Source: Prado023 sp963818445
GTDB taxonomy: Bacteria; Actinomycetota; Actinomycetes; S36-B12; CAIYMF01
Direction of reading: 5' to 3'
NCBI GenBank assembly: GCA_963818445.1
Contig: CAWFSG010000014.1
Span: 1 to 64,000, forward strand
Length of the DNA: 64,000 bases
Shown here: positions 36,836-46,112 of the stretch, piece after piece
How positions within the stretch are numbered: the stretch's first letter is position 1
Layout: each line of letters starts with the position of its first letter
Position numbers and translations under genes: made by a program
The notes under the pieces: model-generated
The model's database searches: none
Seen by the model: the letters and a program-made list of their open reading frames with translations, nothing else
Told to the model about the DNA's origin: nothing

Positions 36836-37507
36836 ATGGGAACTGATCACGCCAACACGGCACCGCACGCCCTGCTCGTGGGTGTGGGTCCTGGCCTCGG
36901 GGCCAGCCTCGCCCGTACCTTCGCAGCGGCCGGCTACGACCTCACCCTCGTCGCACGGACGGCGGGCAGCCTGGAGCTGGTGGCCGACGAGGTCCGCGCC
37001 ACCGGGCGCACCGTGCGCGAGGAGCTTCTCGACGTCCGCGACCTCGGGGCCGTCGGCGACGCGGTGCGGCGGGCCGGCGACTGGCGGGAGATCTCCCTGC
37101 TGCACCACAACGCGTCGATGAACGCCGGTGGGCTGCTCGCTGCCGACGCCGACACGTTGCGTTCGAGCGTCGAGGTCAACGCCCTGGCTGCCGTCGTGGC
37201 CGTCCAGACAGCCCTGCCGGGCCTGGCGGCCACGCGCGGCCGGGTGACCTGGACCGGTGGGGGGGTGGCACTGAGCCCGAGCGGGGAGTACGGGGTCCTG
37301 GCGCTGGGCAAGGCCGCCATGCGGGCCGCCGGGTTCGCCCTGGCCCAGGAGCTGGCTCCCCACGGCGTGGTGCTGCGGATGCTGACGATCAAGGGGATCA
37401 TCCGACCGGGCGGCCGCTTCGATCCCGACCGGATCGCGGAGGCGTTCTGGGAGTTCGCGCAGGAGCCGGGCGCGGATGTGGAGCGTCTCTACGACGGGCG
37501 GGACTGA
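36836..37507 (+). CDS. SDR-family oxidoreductase (divergent)
   Basis: 223 residues. A Rossmann fold with VGVGPGLGASLART as the nucleotide loop, HHNASMNAGG near residue 85 in place of the usual NNAG, and YGVLALGKAAMR as the YxxxK equivalent. Substrate unknown. The start is fixed by the leaderless promoter. Its stop overlaps the start of the DUF368 membrane protein (TGATG), so the two are translationally coupled. Confidence 0.78.
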   Translation: MGTDHANTAPHALLVGVGPGLGASLARTFAAAGYDLTLVARTAGSLELVADEVRATGRTVREELLDVRDLGAVGDAVRRAGDWREISLLHHNASMNAGGLLAADADTLRSSVEVNALAAVVAVQTALPGLAATRGRVTWTGGGVALSPSGEYGVLALGKAAMRAAGFALAQELAPHGVVLRMLTIKGIIRPGGRFDPDRIAEAFWEFAQEPGADVERLYDGRD

Positions 37508-38445
37508 TGGCTCAGGCGCCGTTGCGGCAGGTCCCCGCGCACTTCCTGCGGGGCATGGCCATGGGCAGCGCCGACGTCGTGCCCGGGGTGTCGGGGGGCA
37601 CGGTCGCGCTGGTCCTGGCCATCTACCACCGGCTCATCACGGCGATCCGAACGGGGTCCTCGGCCCTCGGGCACTTCCTGAAGCTCGACATCCGCGGGGG
37701 CTGGGCCCTGCTCCGGGCGGTCGACTGGACGTTCCTGATCCCGCTGGGCCTCGGGATCCTCTCGGCGGTCCTGCTGCTGGCCGGGGCGATCGAGCACCAG
37801 CTCGAGGTGCACCCGGTCCAGATGGCGGGGCTCTTCATGGGACTCGTGGCCGGGTCCACCGTGGTGGCCACGGGGCTGCTCACCCGCCGCGACCTGCGTG
37901 AGTGGGCACTGATCCTCGGGGCCGGCGCGGCGTTCTTCGTCGCGCTCGGGTTCACCTCGGGATCCTCGGAGGAGGGCGTGTCCGGGGACATCCCGCTCTG
38001 GGCGTTCTTCGTGTCCGGGGCCATCGCCATCTGCGCGATGATCCTGCCCGGGATCAGCGGGTCGTTCCTGCTGGTCGTGATGGGCATGTACTCCGCGGTC
38101 CTCACGGCGGTCAACGAGCGGGACTTCCTGACCGTCGGGGTGTTCGCGCTCGGGTGCGTCGTCGGGCTCGCCCTGTTCAGCCAGCTGCTGCACTGGGCGC
38201 TCAACGAGCACTACGACACCGTGATGGCGGTGATGATCGGGCTCATGCTCGGCTCGTTGCGTGTCCTGTGGCCGTGGCCCGACGGCGCGAACAGCGTGGC
38301 ACTTGGGGCGCCGGACGAGGCCGTCGCGGTGACCGTCGCACTGGCGCTGTTCGGGCTGGGGTTGGTCCTGGGGATCGACCGGATCGCCCACCGGCTCGAG
38401 CATCGACGCAGCACCGACGAGATCGAGGAGCTCCAGGCGAGCTAG
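37507..38445 (+). CDS. DUF368 polytopic membrane protein (PopT-like polyprenyl-phosphate transporter)
   Basis: 312 residues, about eight to nine membrane segments in two related halves. Signatures GMAMGSADVVPGVSGGTVAL (N-half) and ICAMILPGISGSFLLVVMG (C-half) define DUF368. Recent work links this family to recycling of undecaprenyl phosphate across the membrane. Coupled to the SDR gene by TGATG. Expected to act at the cytoplasmic membrane in cell-wall lipid turnover. Confidence 0.85.
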   Translation: MAQAPLRQVPAHFLRGMAMGSADVVPGVSGGTVALVLAIYHRLITAIRTGSSALGHFLKLDIRGGWALLRAVDWTFLIPLGLGILSAVLLLAGAIEHQLEVHPVQMAGLFMGLVAGSTVVATGLLTRRDLREWALILGAGAAFFVALGFTSGSSEEGVSGDIPLWAFFVSGAIAICAMILPGISGSFLLVVMGMYSAVLTAVNERDFLTVGVFALGCVVGLALFSQLLHWALNEHYDTVMAVMIGLMLGSLRVLWPWPDGANSVALGAPDEAVAVTVALALFGLGLVLGIDRIAHRLEHRRSTDEIEELQAS

Positions 38446-38533
38446 GGCGAGCGATGAGTGTGCGGTCGATCCGGCGACGGATGATGCAGGCGAGGCTATC
38501 CTCATCGCATGCCCGACAAGGAGGTCCTCCCCA

Positions 38534-39934
38534 GTGAAGGGCGCGATGATCTCGTCCCCCGGCGACCGGCATCGCGTCGTGGTCATCGGCTCGGGATTCG
38601 GCGGGCTCTTCGCCACGCAGAAGCTCAAGCGCGCCGACTGCGACGTGACCCTGATCTCGCGCACCACGACCCACCTGTTCCAGCCGTTGCTCTACCAGGT
38701 GGCCACGGGGATCCTCTCCATGGGCGAGATCGCTCCCGCGACCCGCGAGATCCTGCGGCGGCAGAAGAACGCCACCGTGCTGTTGGGCGAGGTCACCGAC
38801 ATCGACCTCGAGGCGCGCACCGTCACCTCGCAGGCCGCCCCCGGTCCGCTGGTCACCCCGTACGACAGCCTGATCGTGGCGGCCGGAGCCGGCCAGTCCT
38901 ACTTCGGCAACGACCAGTTCGCGGAGTTCGCGCCCGGCATGAAGTCCATCGACGACGCCCTCGAGCTGCGCGGCCGGATCTTCGGATCGTTCGAGCTCGC
39001 CGAGCGGGCCACCGACCCCGCGGAGGTCCGGCGCTTCCTGACGTTCGTGGTCATCGGGGCCGGCCCGACGGGCGTCGAGATGGCCGGCCAGATCTCCGAG
39101 CTCTGCAACCGGGCGCTCAAGCAGGACTTCCGCCGGATCGACACGACCTCGGCGCGGATCGTCCTGCTGGACGCCGCTCCAGCGGTCCTCGGCCCGTTCG
39201 GCGCGAAGCTGTCGGCCGAGGCCGAGCGGATCCTGACCGGGGTGGGCGTCGAGGTGCTGCTCAACGCCAAGGTCGTGGGCCTCGATGCCGATGGCGTCAC
39301 CTACGAGACCGCCGACGGGAAGCGGACGTTCATCCCGGCCGCGTGCAAGGTCTGGGCCGCTGGGGTGTCCGCCTCGCCGCTCGGCGCGCTGCTGGCCGAG
39401 CGCTCGGGCGCCGAGGTCGACCGGGCCGGGCGGGTCCTGGTCGAGCCGGACCTCACCCTTCCGGGGCATCCCGAGGTCTTCATCGTCGGCGACATGATCG
39501 CCCTGGACAACCTCCCGGGAGTTGCCCAGGTCGCGATCCAGGGAGGACGTCACGCCGCCTCGACCATCCGGTCGCGGATCGAGGGACGCCCGGAACCTGG
39601 GCCCTTCGAGTACCACGACAAGGGCAGCATGGCGACCATCACGCGGTTCAGCGCCGTGGCCAGCGTCGGTCGGATCAGGACGGCGGGGTTCACTGCGTGG
39701 GTGCTCTGGCTCGTCGTGCACCTGATGTACATCGTGGGGTTCAAGAGCCGGCTGACGACGCTGGTCAACTGGTCGGTGAGCTTCGTCGGGCGCAACCGCT
39801 CGGAGCGCACGACATCGGCCCAGCAGGTGGTTGCCCGCACCAGGTTGCGCCGCGACCCCGATGCCCCGCCCGTGTGGCCCGGAGGGGTGGGGGAGGGCCT
39901 GACGCCGATGTCGGGCACCCCGACACCCGAGTGA
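38534..39934 (+). CDS. ndh: Type II NADH dehydrogenase-like FAD oxidoreductase
   Basis: 466 residues. FAD fold at VIGSGFGGLFATQKL near residue 17, NADH fold at VVIGAGPTGVEMAGQI near 175, and the late FAD motif VFIVGDMIAL. The C-terminal part has HLMYIVGFKSRL, the membrane-attached helix seen in NDH-2. Transfers electrons from NADH to quinone without proton pumping. Start is GTG at 38534: AAGGAGG ends 9 nt before it and a -10 element TATCCT lies further upstream. The earlier ATG at 38509 belongs to another frame. Confidence 0.88.
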   Translation: MKGAMISSPGDRHRVVVIGSGFGGLFATQKLKRADCDVTLISRTTTHLFQPLLYQVATGILSMGEIAPATREILRRQKNATVLLGEVTDIDLEARTVTSQAAPGPLVTPYDSLIVAAGAGQSYFGNDQFAEFAPGMKSIDDALELRGRIFGSFELAERATDPAEVRRFLTFVVIGAGPTGVEMAGQISELCNRALKQDFRRIDTTSARIVLLDAAPAVLGPFGAKLSAEAERILTGVGVEVLLNAKVVGLDADGVTYETADGKRTFIPAACKVWAAGVSASPLGALLAERSGAEVDRAGRVLVEPDLTLPGHPEVFIVGDMIALDNLPGVAQVAIQGGRHAASTIRSRIEGRPEPGPFEYHDKGSMATITRFSAVASVGRIRTAGFTAWVLWLVVHLMYIVGFKSRLTTLVNWSVSFVGRNRSERTTSAQQVVARTRLRRDPDAPPVWPGGVGEGLTPMSGTPTPE

Positions 39935-39994
39935 ACGGGGAATGAACGGGACATGTCCGGCACCTGACCCAACGATGTCGTGTCGTCGGACATG
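39932..39994. promoter_or_regulatory. PHO-box-like repeat and inverted repeat upstream of the second SulP gene
   Basis: TGAACGGG occurs at 39932 and 39943, period 11 (minus strand GTTCATTCCCCGTTCAC), a good PHO-box match. Right after it a perfect 8-bp inverted repeat CATGTCCG (39952-39959) / CGGACATG (39987-39994) with a 27-nt loop lies 17 bp before the -10 element TAGCCT (40012-40017). It may be a second operator; no T-run follows, so it is not a terminator. Confidence 0.5.
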
Positions 39995-40026
39995 GGACCC
40001 CTGAGCGGGGCTAGCCTTCGAGGGTC

Positions 40027-42049
40027 ATGGCTCCCCGTGTGCAGAAGCCCGCGCACCTCGGCGAGCAGCCGCGCGAATGGCTGCCCGTCCGCACGTGGCT
40101 GCCCACGTACCAGCGCAAGTGGCTCAAGGGTGACCTGATCGCCGGCTCGGTCGTCGCCGCCCTGGCCATCCCGCAGTCCCTCGGTTACGCCAGCATCGCC
40201 GGCCTGCCGGTCCAGGTCGGCCTGTACTCGCTGCCGACCGTCCTCATCGTCTACGCCATCCTGGGCACGTCGCGGAAGTTGATCGTCGGACCGGTGTCGA
40301 CGGTTGCCCTGCTCACCGGCACCCTCATCGCGGGGTTCAAGCCCGAGAGCCAGGCGGAGGCGGTCGCCCTGGCGGCGGGCATGGCGATCACGGCGGGCCT
40401 GATCCTGATGCTGGCCAGCGTGCTGCACATCGGCTGGGTCGCTGAGTTCCTGTCCAAGCCCATCGTGACCGGATTCGTCCTCGGGCTGACGATCCTGGTG
40501 ATCATCGGCGAGCTCCCCAACATCCTGGGCATCCCCGTCCCCCCCGGTGACGTGGCCGGGCGCATCAAGGACCTGGTCACCGGCCTCGATGACATCCACC
40601 CGCAGACCGTCGTGGTGGGTGTCGTGTCGCTGGCCCTGATGTTCGGCGGCACGAAGCTGGCGCCGAAGGTGCCGTGGGCGCTGGTCACGCTGATGGTCGG
40701 CCTGGTCGCCTCGAACGTCCTCGACCTCGCTGCGTCCGGGGTCCGGGTCGTCGGCGAGGTGCCCCAGGGCCTGCCCACCCCGTCGTTGCCGGGGATCGCG
40801 GTGTCCGACTGGGGCCAGGTCGTCATCGCCGGGGCCGCAGTTGCCTTCGTGGGCCTGGCCGAGGGTTTGAGTGCGGCCCGGCTGTACGCGACCGAGGACG
40901 CCAGGGTCGATGCCAGCCAGGAGCTGCTCGCGGTCGGCGTCGGGAACGTCAGCTCGGGGATCTTCGGGGGCTTCGGCGTGGCCGGCAGCCTGTCCAAGAC
41001 TGCCACGGTGGACCGGGCCGGTGGGCGCTCGCAGGTGTCGGGGCTCACGACTGCCGTCCTGTCCCTGGCCACCATCCTCTTCCTGGCGCCGGCGCTGAAT
41101 GCCCTGCCCAAGGCGACGCTGTCGGCGATCGTGATCCACGCCGTGTGGGGGCTGCTGGACTTCAAGTCGATGCGCCGGTACGCCTTCCTGCGCCGCAACG
41201 ACATCGTGGCCGCCAGCGTCGCCACCATCGGCGTCCTCGTGTTCGGCCCGCTCCAGGGACTGCTCCTGGCCATCGCGCTCTCGGTGTTCGGCCTGGTCTA
41301 CCGATCCAGCCGGGTGGACGTCGAGGTCATGGGCCGGGTGCCCGGGGAGAAGGCAGCCTGGGGCGGCATGCGCAACCACCCGGAGCGTCATGGCGTCGAC
41401 GGCATCCTCGTGCTGCGGGTGGATGTCCCGCTCTTCTGGGTCAACTCCTCGTCGGTGAAGGATGCCATCCTGGCCCGGGTCGACGGGGTGCGGGACTGGA
41501 CCGACCAGGAGATCGTGGCCGTGGTCGTCGACATCGAGGGCACCAACCAGATCGACACCACCACGGTGGACATGCTCGACGCGCTGCTGGCCGCCCTGCG
41601 GGAGCGGTGCATCGACCTGTACCTGGTCCGGGTGATGTACCCGGTGCGGGTCATCCTGCGCCGGGCCGGCTTCGTGGCCAAGATCGGCGAGGACCACATG
41701 TGGCACACGATCAGCCAGGGCACCCGTGAGGCCAGGATCCACTACGGGCTCAAGGAGGGCGTGGTCGACGCCGCCGGCGGCTACGACAGCGAGGCCGAGG
41801 AGCACGAGGAGCGGATCGTGCCCAAGTACTTCGCCGATTCCCAGATGGATGCCCAGGCCGACGACGACGGCATGACCGACACGCCGGACCAGGACGTGTC
41901 CGGCGCCGTCGATCGGGAGTCGGCTGGAGCAGGCGTCCGCGGTGGATGCAGTCGCGATCGCACGTGGTCTGGACCCCGACGTGGGCGGCGACGAGCTCCG
42001 CAAGCGCAACGGGAAGCCACGCAAGAACGGCAAGGTGCCCAAGGCCTGA
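40027..42049 (+). CDS. SulP-family anion transporter with STAS domain, paralogue 2 (frameshift near 41920)
   Basis: About 674 codons, highly similar along its whole length to the SulP protein at 21307 (same N-terminus, same AIPQSLGYASIAGLPVQVGL and STAS motif). The open frame runs to 42438 in poor-quality sequence, but another frame from about 41920 reads LDPDVGGDELRKRNGKPRK and ends in a stop at 42047-42049, which looks like the true basic tail. A one-base shift is assumed. The promoter copies the other SulP gene (TAGCCT, 9 nt, ATG), and a PHO box precedes it. The anion carried is unknown. Confidence 0.85.
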
Positions 42050-42205
42050 GGTGCGGGTCGGTGGCGGCGCCCGTCGCACGTCGGCCGCGCACTCACCTCG
42101 GCCGCGCACCGATTGGGCCACCCGACACCGCTCGTGCTTCGATGGAGCCCTGTGCGTGGACCGCGGCCCCGCACCGCCTTCCATCCCGATTCAGGAGTGC
42201 CACTC

Positions 42206-43903
42206 GTGCCGTCCGTCGTGTCCAGCGCCCCTGCCGCGATCGATGTCGCGGAGCGCTACATCCGCCCCCTTGCCGGGCGCGAGATCCGCGGCCTGGCCTG
42301 GGCCGGCGACGACCTGTTGGTCCTCGACGCGCGCACTGGCCGCCTGGCCCTCGTGGACCCGGACACAGATGGGACCCGTGTGGTCAACGACACGATGACG
42401 GGCGTGTTCGTCGGCGCCGGTGGGCTCTCGCTGGCTGACGGGATCCTGTGGTTCACCACGGGCCAGGGCCTGCATCGCGCACGATGGTCGCAGGCTGATG
42501 AGCGCCCGGCCACGCAGCCCCTCGTCACCGCCCCGGAGCTGGTCCTGCCCCTGGAGGGCGCGACCGCCGTGGCCGTCCGGTCCGGCCGGGTGCACCTCGT
42601 GCGCGGACACACCCTGGAGGTCAGGGAGATCCCCGACCTGGACGTCGTCGTCGCCCAGGTCGAGCTGCACGGCATCGGGGCGAAGGGGATCGCTGCCACG
42701 GCGGACGCGCTCTGGCTGTCCGACGACCTCGAGCAGACCGTCTACTGCCTGGATCCGGACACCCTGGCCACGCGCTTCATGGTGGTCACGCCGCTGGAGC
42801 GACCGACGGCCATCGCCGCGAGGCGCACGTCCGGCGCCGGGGCCGACGCACTGCACGTGGCCTACTACGAGAACGAGCCGTACCTCAAGGACAACCCCTG
42901 GATCGACCCGTCGTGGGAGGTGCGCTACCGCGACCGGGCCCTGATCCACCAGCTCCGCGTGCACCACGACCCCGAGGCCCGCCGTGCCTGGTCGACCGGG
43001 CACCGGATCCAGATGCACTACTACGTCGACCTCGAGCCCGACGCTGACGTCGAGGCGTTGCACGACGTCCAGTGGCGGATGAGCCTGCCCATCGAGAGCC
43101 CGCGCCAGCGCATGGTGGCGGTGGAGCCCATCGGGCTGCCCTTCGAGCTCGTCGAGGAGGACGGCCAACCTGTCGCCGTCTTCACGATCCCGCGCGTCGA
43201 TGCCGGGACGCGGCTCATCCTGGGCTGGCGGGCGACCCTCGAGGTCTTCGGGATCAAGCACCTGCTCACCGCCGCCGACCTCGCTGACGCCCCGGCGCTG
43301 AGCTCCGAGATGGCCGCGCGCTACCTGATCGATGACGAGGACCTCGACCTGGACTCCCCGGAGATCGCGCAGGCCACGGCCATCGCGCTCGGCGACGAGA
43401 CCAACGTCCTGGAGCAGGCGCGCCGCCTGCGCAGCTACGTCTACGACCGGCTCGAGTACGAGATGGGCAACGCGGACTCCCCGATCGGCGTGCTGGCCCG
43501 GGGGAGCGGCTCCTGCGGCGAGCACGTCGGAACGATCATGGCGCTGTACCGCCGTGCCGGCCTGGCCTGCCGCGTGGCCGGGCGGTACAAGAGCCCCTAC
43601 CACCCGTGGAGCGGGGGGCCGCTGTACCCGGACTTCAACCACGTGTGGGTGGACCTGTACCTGCCCGGGTACGGCTGGGTCCCGGTCGAGAGCAACCCCG
43701 ACGGCGACGTCGTGGACGTCGGGCCGTACCCCGACCGGTTCTTCCTCGGCCTGCCCTGGCGCCACGTCGAGGTCGGCAAGGACATCTCGTTCGAGAAGGT
43801 CACCTACGACGAGGGCACCCGTCGTCGGCGGATCGGCGCGCGGCGCCTGAGCGGCAACCACATCCGGTTCGACATCCTGGCCGAGATCGCTCCGGGAACC
43901 TGA
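42206..43903 (+). CDS. Transglutaminase-like protease-fold protein with N-terminal beta-propeller-like region
   Basis: 565 residues. The C-terminal domain has the Cys-His-Asp triad of the transglutaminase core: GSGSCGEHVGT (Cys), FNHVWVDLYLPGYGW (His) and ESNPDG (Asp region). The N-terminal 200 residues are repetitive strands (LVLDARTGRLALVDPD and similar) suggesting a small propeller. No signal peptide, so cytoplasmic. GTG at 42206 is chosen because AGGAG lies 10 nt before it. Such proteins are thought to act as peptidases or amidases. Confidence 0.8.
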   Translation: MPSVVSSAPAAIDVAERYIRPLAGREIRGLAWAGDDLLVLDARTGRLALVDPDTDGTRVVNDTMTGVFVGAGGLSLADGILWFTTGQGLHRARWSQADERPATQPLVTAPELVLPLEGATAVAVRSGRVHLVRGHTLEVREIPDLDVVVAQVELHGIGAKGIAATADALWLSDDLEQTVYCLDPDTLATRFMVVTPLERPTAIAARRTSGAGADALHVAYYENEPYLKDNPWIDPSWEVRYRDRALIHQLRVHHDPEARRAWSTGHRIQMHYYVDLEPDADVEALHDVQWRMSLPIESPRQRMVAVEPIGLPFELVEEDGQPVAVFTIPRVDAGTRLILGWRATLEVFGIKHLLTAADLADAPALSSEMAARYLIDDEDLDLDSPEIAQATAIALGDETNVLEQARRLRSYVYDRLEYEMGNADSPIGVLARGSGSCGEHVGTIMALYRRAGLACRVAGRYKSPYHPWSGGPLYPDFNHVWVDLYLPGYGWVPVESNPDGDVVDVGPYPDRFFLGLPWRHVEVGKDISFEKVTYDEGTRRRRIGARRLSGNHIRFDILAEIAPGT

Positions 43904-43914
43904 GGTCGTCAGTC

Positions 43915-44415
43915 TCAGCGGGAGTCGCGCTTCGCCTGTCGCTTGGCGCCCTGGGCCCTGCTCGACGCGTTGCGCTTCTCCCGCCCCGGGCCCTTGGGCG
44001 TCCGGTCCGTGACCTGCGCCTCGCCAGTGGATTGCCCGCCGTCGGAGGCAGCATCGCTGCCCGGCCACGTCCCCGCCGGGGTCGCTGCCGACAGACGCGC
44101 GGCCTTGAGCTCCTCAGCTGAGGCCGCGGCCACCGTGGCCAGCTGCGCGCTCACGCGGGCCAGAGCATCCTCGAAGGCCTCGGCGCGCCCCGCATTGCGC
44201 GAGTTGCGCTTCTTGGCCATCCCGCGGCCGCCCTTCTTCGACACCTTCGCGCTGCCCTCACGCCGGTAGATGCCCACGTACTTGTTGCGGGCCCGCCGGA
44301 TCCGCCGGTGCAGGTCGACCAGCGAGTCCTCGTCGAGCGTGGCCATGCGCTCGACCTCGGTCTCGCGCAGGAGGTCCTGCTCCTTGCGGCCCAGCGAGTT
44401 GACCAGTGCGTCCAT
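43915..44415 (-). CDS. Basic actinobacterial protein of unknown function
   Basis: 166 residues. Conserved-looking N-terminal helices (VNSLGRKEQDLLRETEVERM; DLHRRIRRARNKYVGIYRR) followed by a Lys/Arg-rich low-complexity tail (KVSKKGGRGMAKKRN; EKRNASSRAQGAKRQ). Possibly nucleic-acid-binding, from charge only. Convergent with the transglutaminase gene. I do not recognise the family with confidence. Confidence 0.65.
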   Translation of the reverse strand: MDALVNSLGRKEQDLLRETEVERMATLDEDSLVDLHRRIRRARNKYVGIYRREGSAKVSKKGGRGMAKKRNSRNAGRAEAFEDALARVSAQLATVAAASAEELKAARLSAATPAGTWPGSDAASDGGQSTGEAQVTDRTPKGPGREKRNASSRAQGAKRQAKRDSR

Positions 44416-44531
44416 GGTTGATGCCTCCGCGTCTCGATCCGGTGATCAGGTGACCCTACCGGCTGAACCGGGGGGCTGCCCGCCGGTCCGGGACCGGTCA
44501 TGAGCGAGGGCGCCTGCTGCCCGGAGCGTCG

Positions 44532-46112
44532 TCAGGCAGGGGCCAACGGCCAGGCGGTGAGGTCGAGGGTCACCTGGGCCCCGGTGGCGTCGAAGCCGAC
44601 CAGTGAGTCGCCGTCCACCGGGTAGATCCGCGCGCTCAATGCCAGCCGGCCGCCGTCGACGAACACCTCGACGGAGGAGTGGTCGAGCAGGATCCGGGCA
44701 TCCACGTCCGGGCCAGGACGGAAGCTCCCGGTGAACACCCCGCCCTCGCCAGTGCCCAGCTTCGTCCGATCAAGGGTCGCCGTCCCTGCATGGGGGTCGA
44801 GGGTGAGCACGACCGGCCTTCCGGCCTCGCCGTCGCGCAGGCGGACGGCCAGAGTCGCGGTAGGTGCGCAGGTCGCCTTCAGCTGGAGGTCCAGGGCAGT
44901 TCCGGACACACCGGCCACCCCCATCGACGTGCCGGCCTCCAACTGCGCGCCGGCCACCACCGTGGGCTCGCCGCGCAGCAACGTCAGCTCGGCGACCGGC
45001 CACTGGAGCAACGTGTCCTCCTCGAGGTGCACCTCCCTGGGGACGGTGAGGCAGTGGACCCACCCGCGGGCCACCGTCGGATGCTTGACCTCGAGCTCCG
45101 GCTGCCCCTCGTGGTCGGGCATGCCCATCCAGCCGACCATGATGGTCCGTCCCGAGGCGTCGGTGAGCGTCTGCGGGGCGTAGAAGTCCGGGCCCGCGTC
45201 CACCCGCCGGTACTCGCCCTCGCGAGTGAAGGCTGGCGTGCCCACGTCCAGGGTGCCCACCGCGTACACCGACACGTCCTCCCAGCGCCCGGCGCCAGCG
45301 GCCTCGCCGTGGTCGAGCTGGGGGGAGATGAACAGAGCATCGCGGCCGTCCAGGTGCACCAGGTCTGGGCACTCCCACATGTAGCCGTACGGGTCGTCGG
45401 CCCCGCCGGCGACCTGCCCGAGGTACTCCCAGTCGACGAGGTCGTCGGAGCGCAGCAGCAGCGCCGTGCCGTGCAGGTCCTCGGTCTGCGCCCCGAGCAC
45501 CATCCAGTGGTGGCCGTCCCGGGACCAGACCTTCGGGTCGCGCACGTGCGCGGTGCAGCCGGGGATCGCCCCGACGAGCGGGTTCGCCCGGTGCTTGATC
45601 ACCCGGCCCGCCGGGTCCACTGTGGCCAGGTTCTGGAAGGGCGTGCGACCACCGTCGGGGGTGCGCACGTTGCCGGTGTAGAGGAACCGGACCGCGCCCT
45701 CGTGCACGATTCCGCTACCCGAGTAGCAGCCGTGGCTCTCGTAGTCATGGCTCGGCGCGAGCGCGATCGGCTGCTCGGTCCAGTGCACGAGGTCCGTGCT
45801 GGTCAGGTACGCCCAGAACTTCAGGGCGTGCTTGGGCGCGAAGGGATGCCACTGGTAGCAGAGGTGGTAGGTGCCGCGGTGCTGGACCAGTCCGTTGGGG
45901 TCGTTGAGCAGCCCGACCGGCGGTTGGACGTGGAAGGCCTGGCGCCATGGGTCCTCATCAACCGTCGCCGGCCGCTCCTCGACGGCACGGTGGGCGAACG
46001 CCCGCAGCTCACCATCCAGGGCGAACGCGTCGGTGGTGACCGGGGCGCCCACCGTCTCGGCTCCCGAGCCCGGCCATGGGGCGCCCGGGTGGTGAGCGGG
46101 GTCGGTGGTCAT
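44532..46112 (-). CDS. Glycoside hydrolase family 32 (sucrose-6-phosphate hydrolase)
   Basis: 526 residues, five-bladed propeller plus beta-sandwich. Catalytic motifs: LLNDPNGLV (nucleophile D71), VRDPKVW (transition-state Asp) and WECPDL (acid/base Glu). No signal peptide, so it works inside the cell, fitting hydrolysis of sucrose-6-phosphate made by the PTS. The ATG at 46110-46112 overlaps the fructokinase stop (ATGA). It is the last gene of the sucrose operon. Confidence 0.9.
   Translation of the reverse strand: MTTDPAHHPGAPWPGSGAETVGAPVTTDAFALDGELRAFAHRAVEERPATVDEDPWRQAFHVQPPVGLLNDPNGLVQHRGTYHLCYQWHPFAPKHALKFWAYLTSTDLVHWTEQPIALAPSHDYESHGCYSGSGIVHEGAVRFLYTGNVRTPDGGRTPFQNLATVDPAGRVIKHRANPLVGAIPGCTAHVRDPKVWSRDGHHWMVLGAQTEDLHGTALLLRSDDLVDWEYLGQVAGGADDPYGYMWECPDLVHLDGRDALFISPQLDHGEAAGAGRWEDVSVYAVGTLDVGTPAFTREGEYRRVDAGPDFYAPQTLTDASGRTIMVGWMGMPDHEGQPELEVKHPTVARGWVHCLTVPREVHLEEDTLLQWPVAELTLLRGEPTVVAGAQLEAGTSMGVAGVSGTALDLQLKATCAPTATLAVRLRDGEAGRPVVLTLDPHAGTATLDRTKLGTGEGGVFTGSFRPGPDVDARILLDHSSVEVFVDGGRLALSARIYPVDGDSLVGFDATGAQVTLDLTAWPLAPA

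Noticed and set aside
39952..39994. Rho-independent terminator after the NDH-2 gene
   Set aside because: The inverted repeat has a 27-nt loop and no T-run, and it lies directly before the SulP promoter.
40027..42438. 803-residue reading of the second SulP gene
   Set aside because: After about 41920 the frame becomes Arg/Pro-rich and runs into the next gene; another frame gives a sensible basic tail and stops at 42049.
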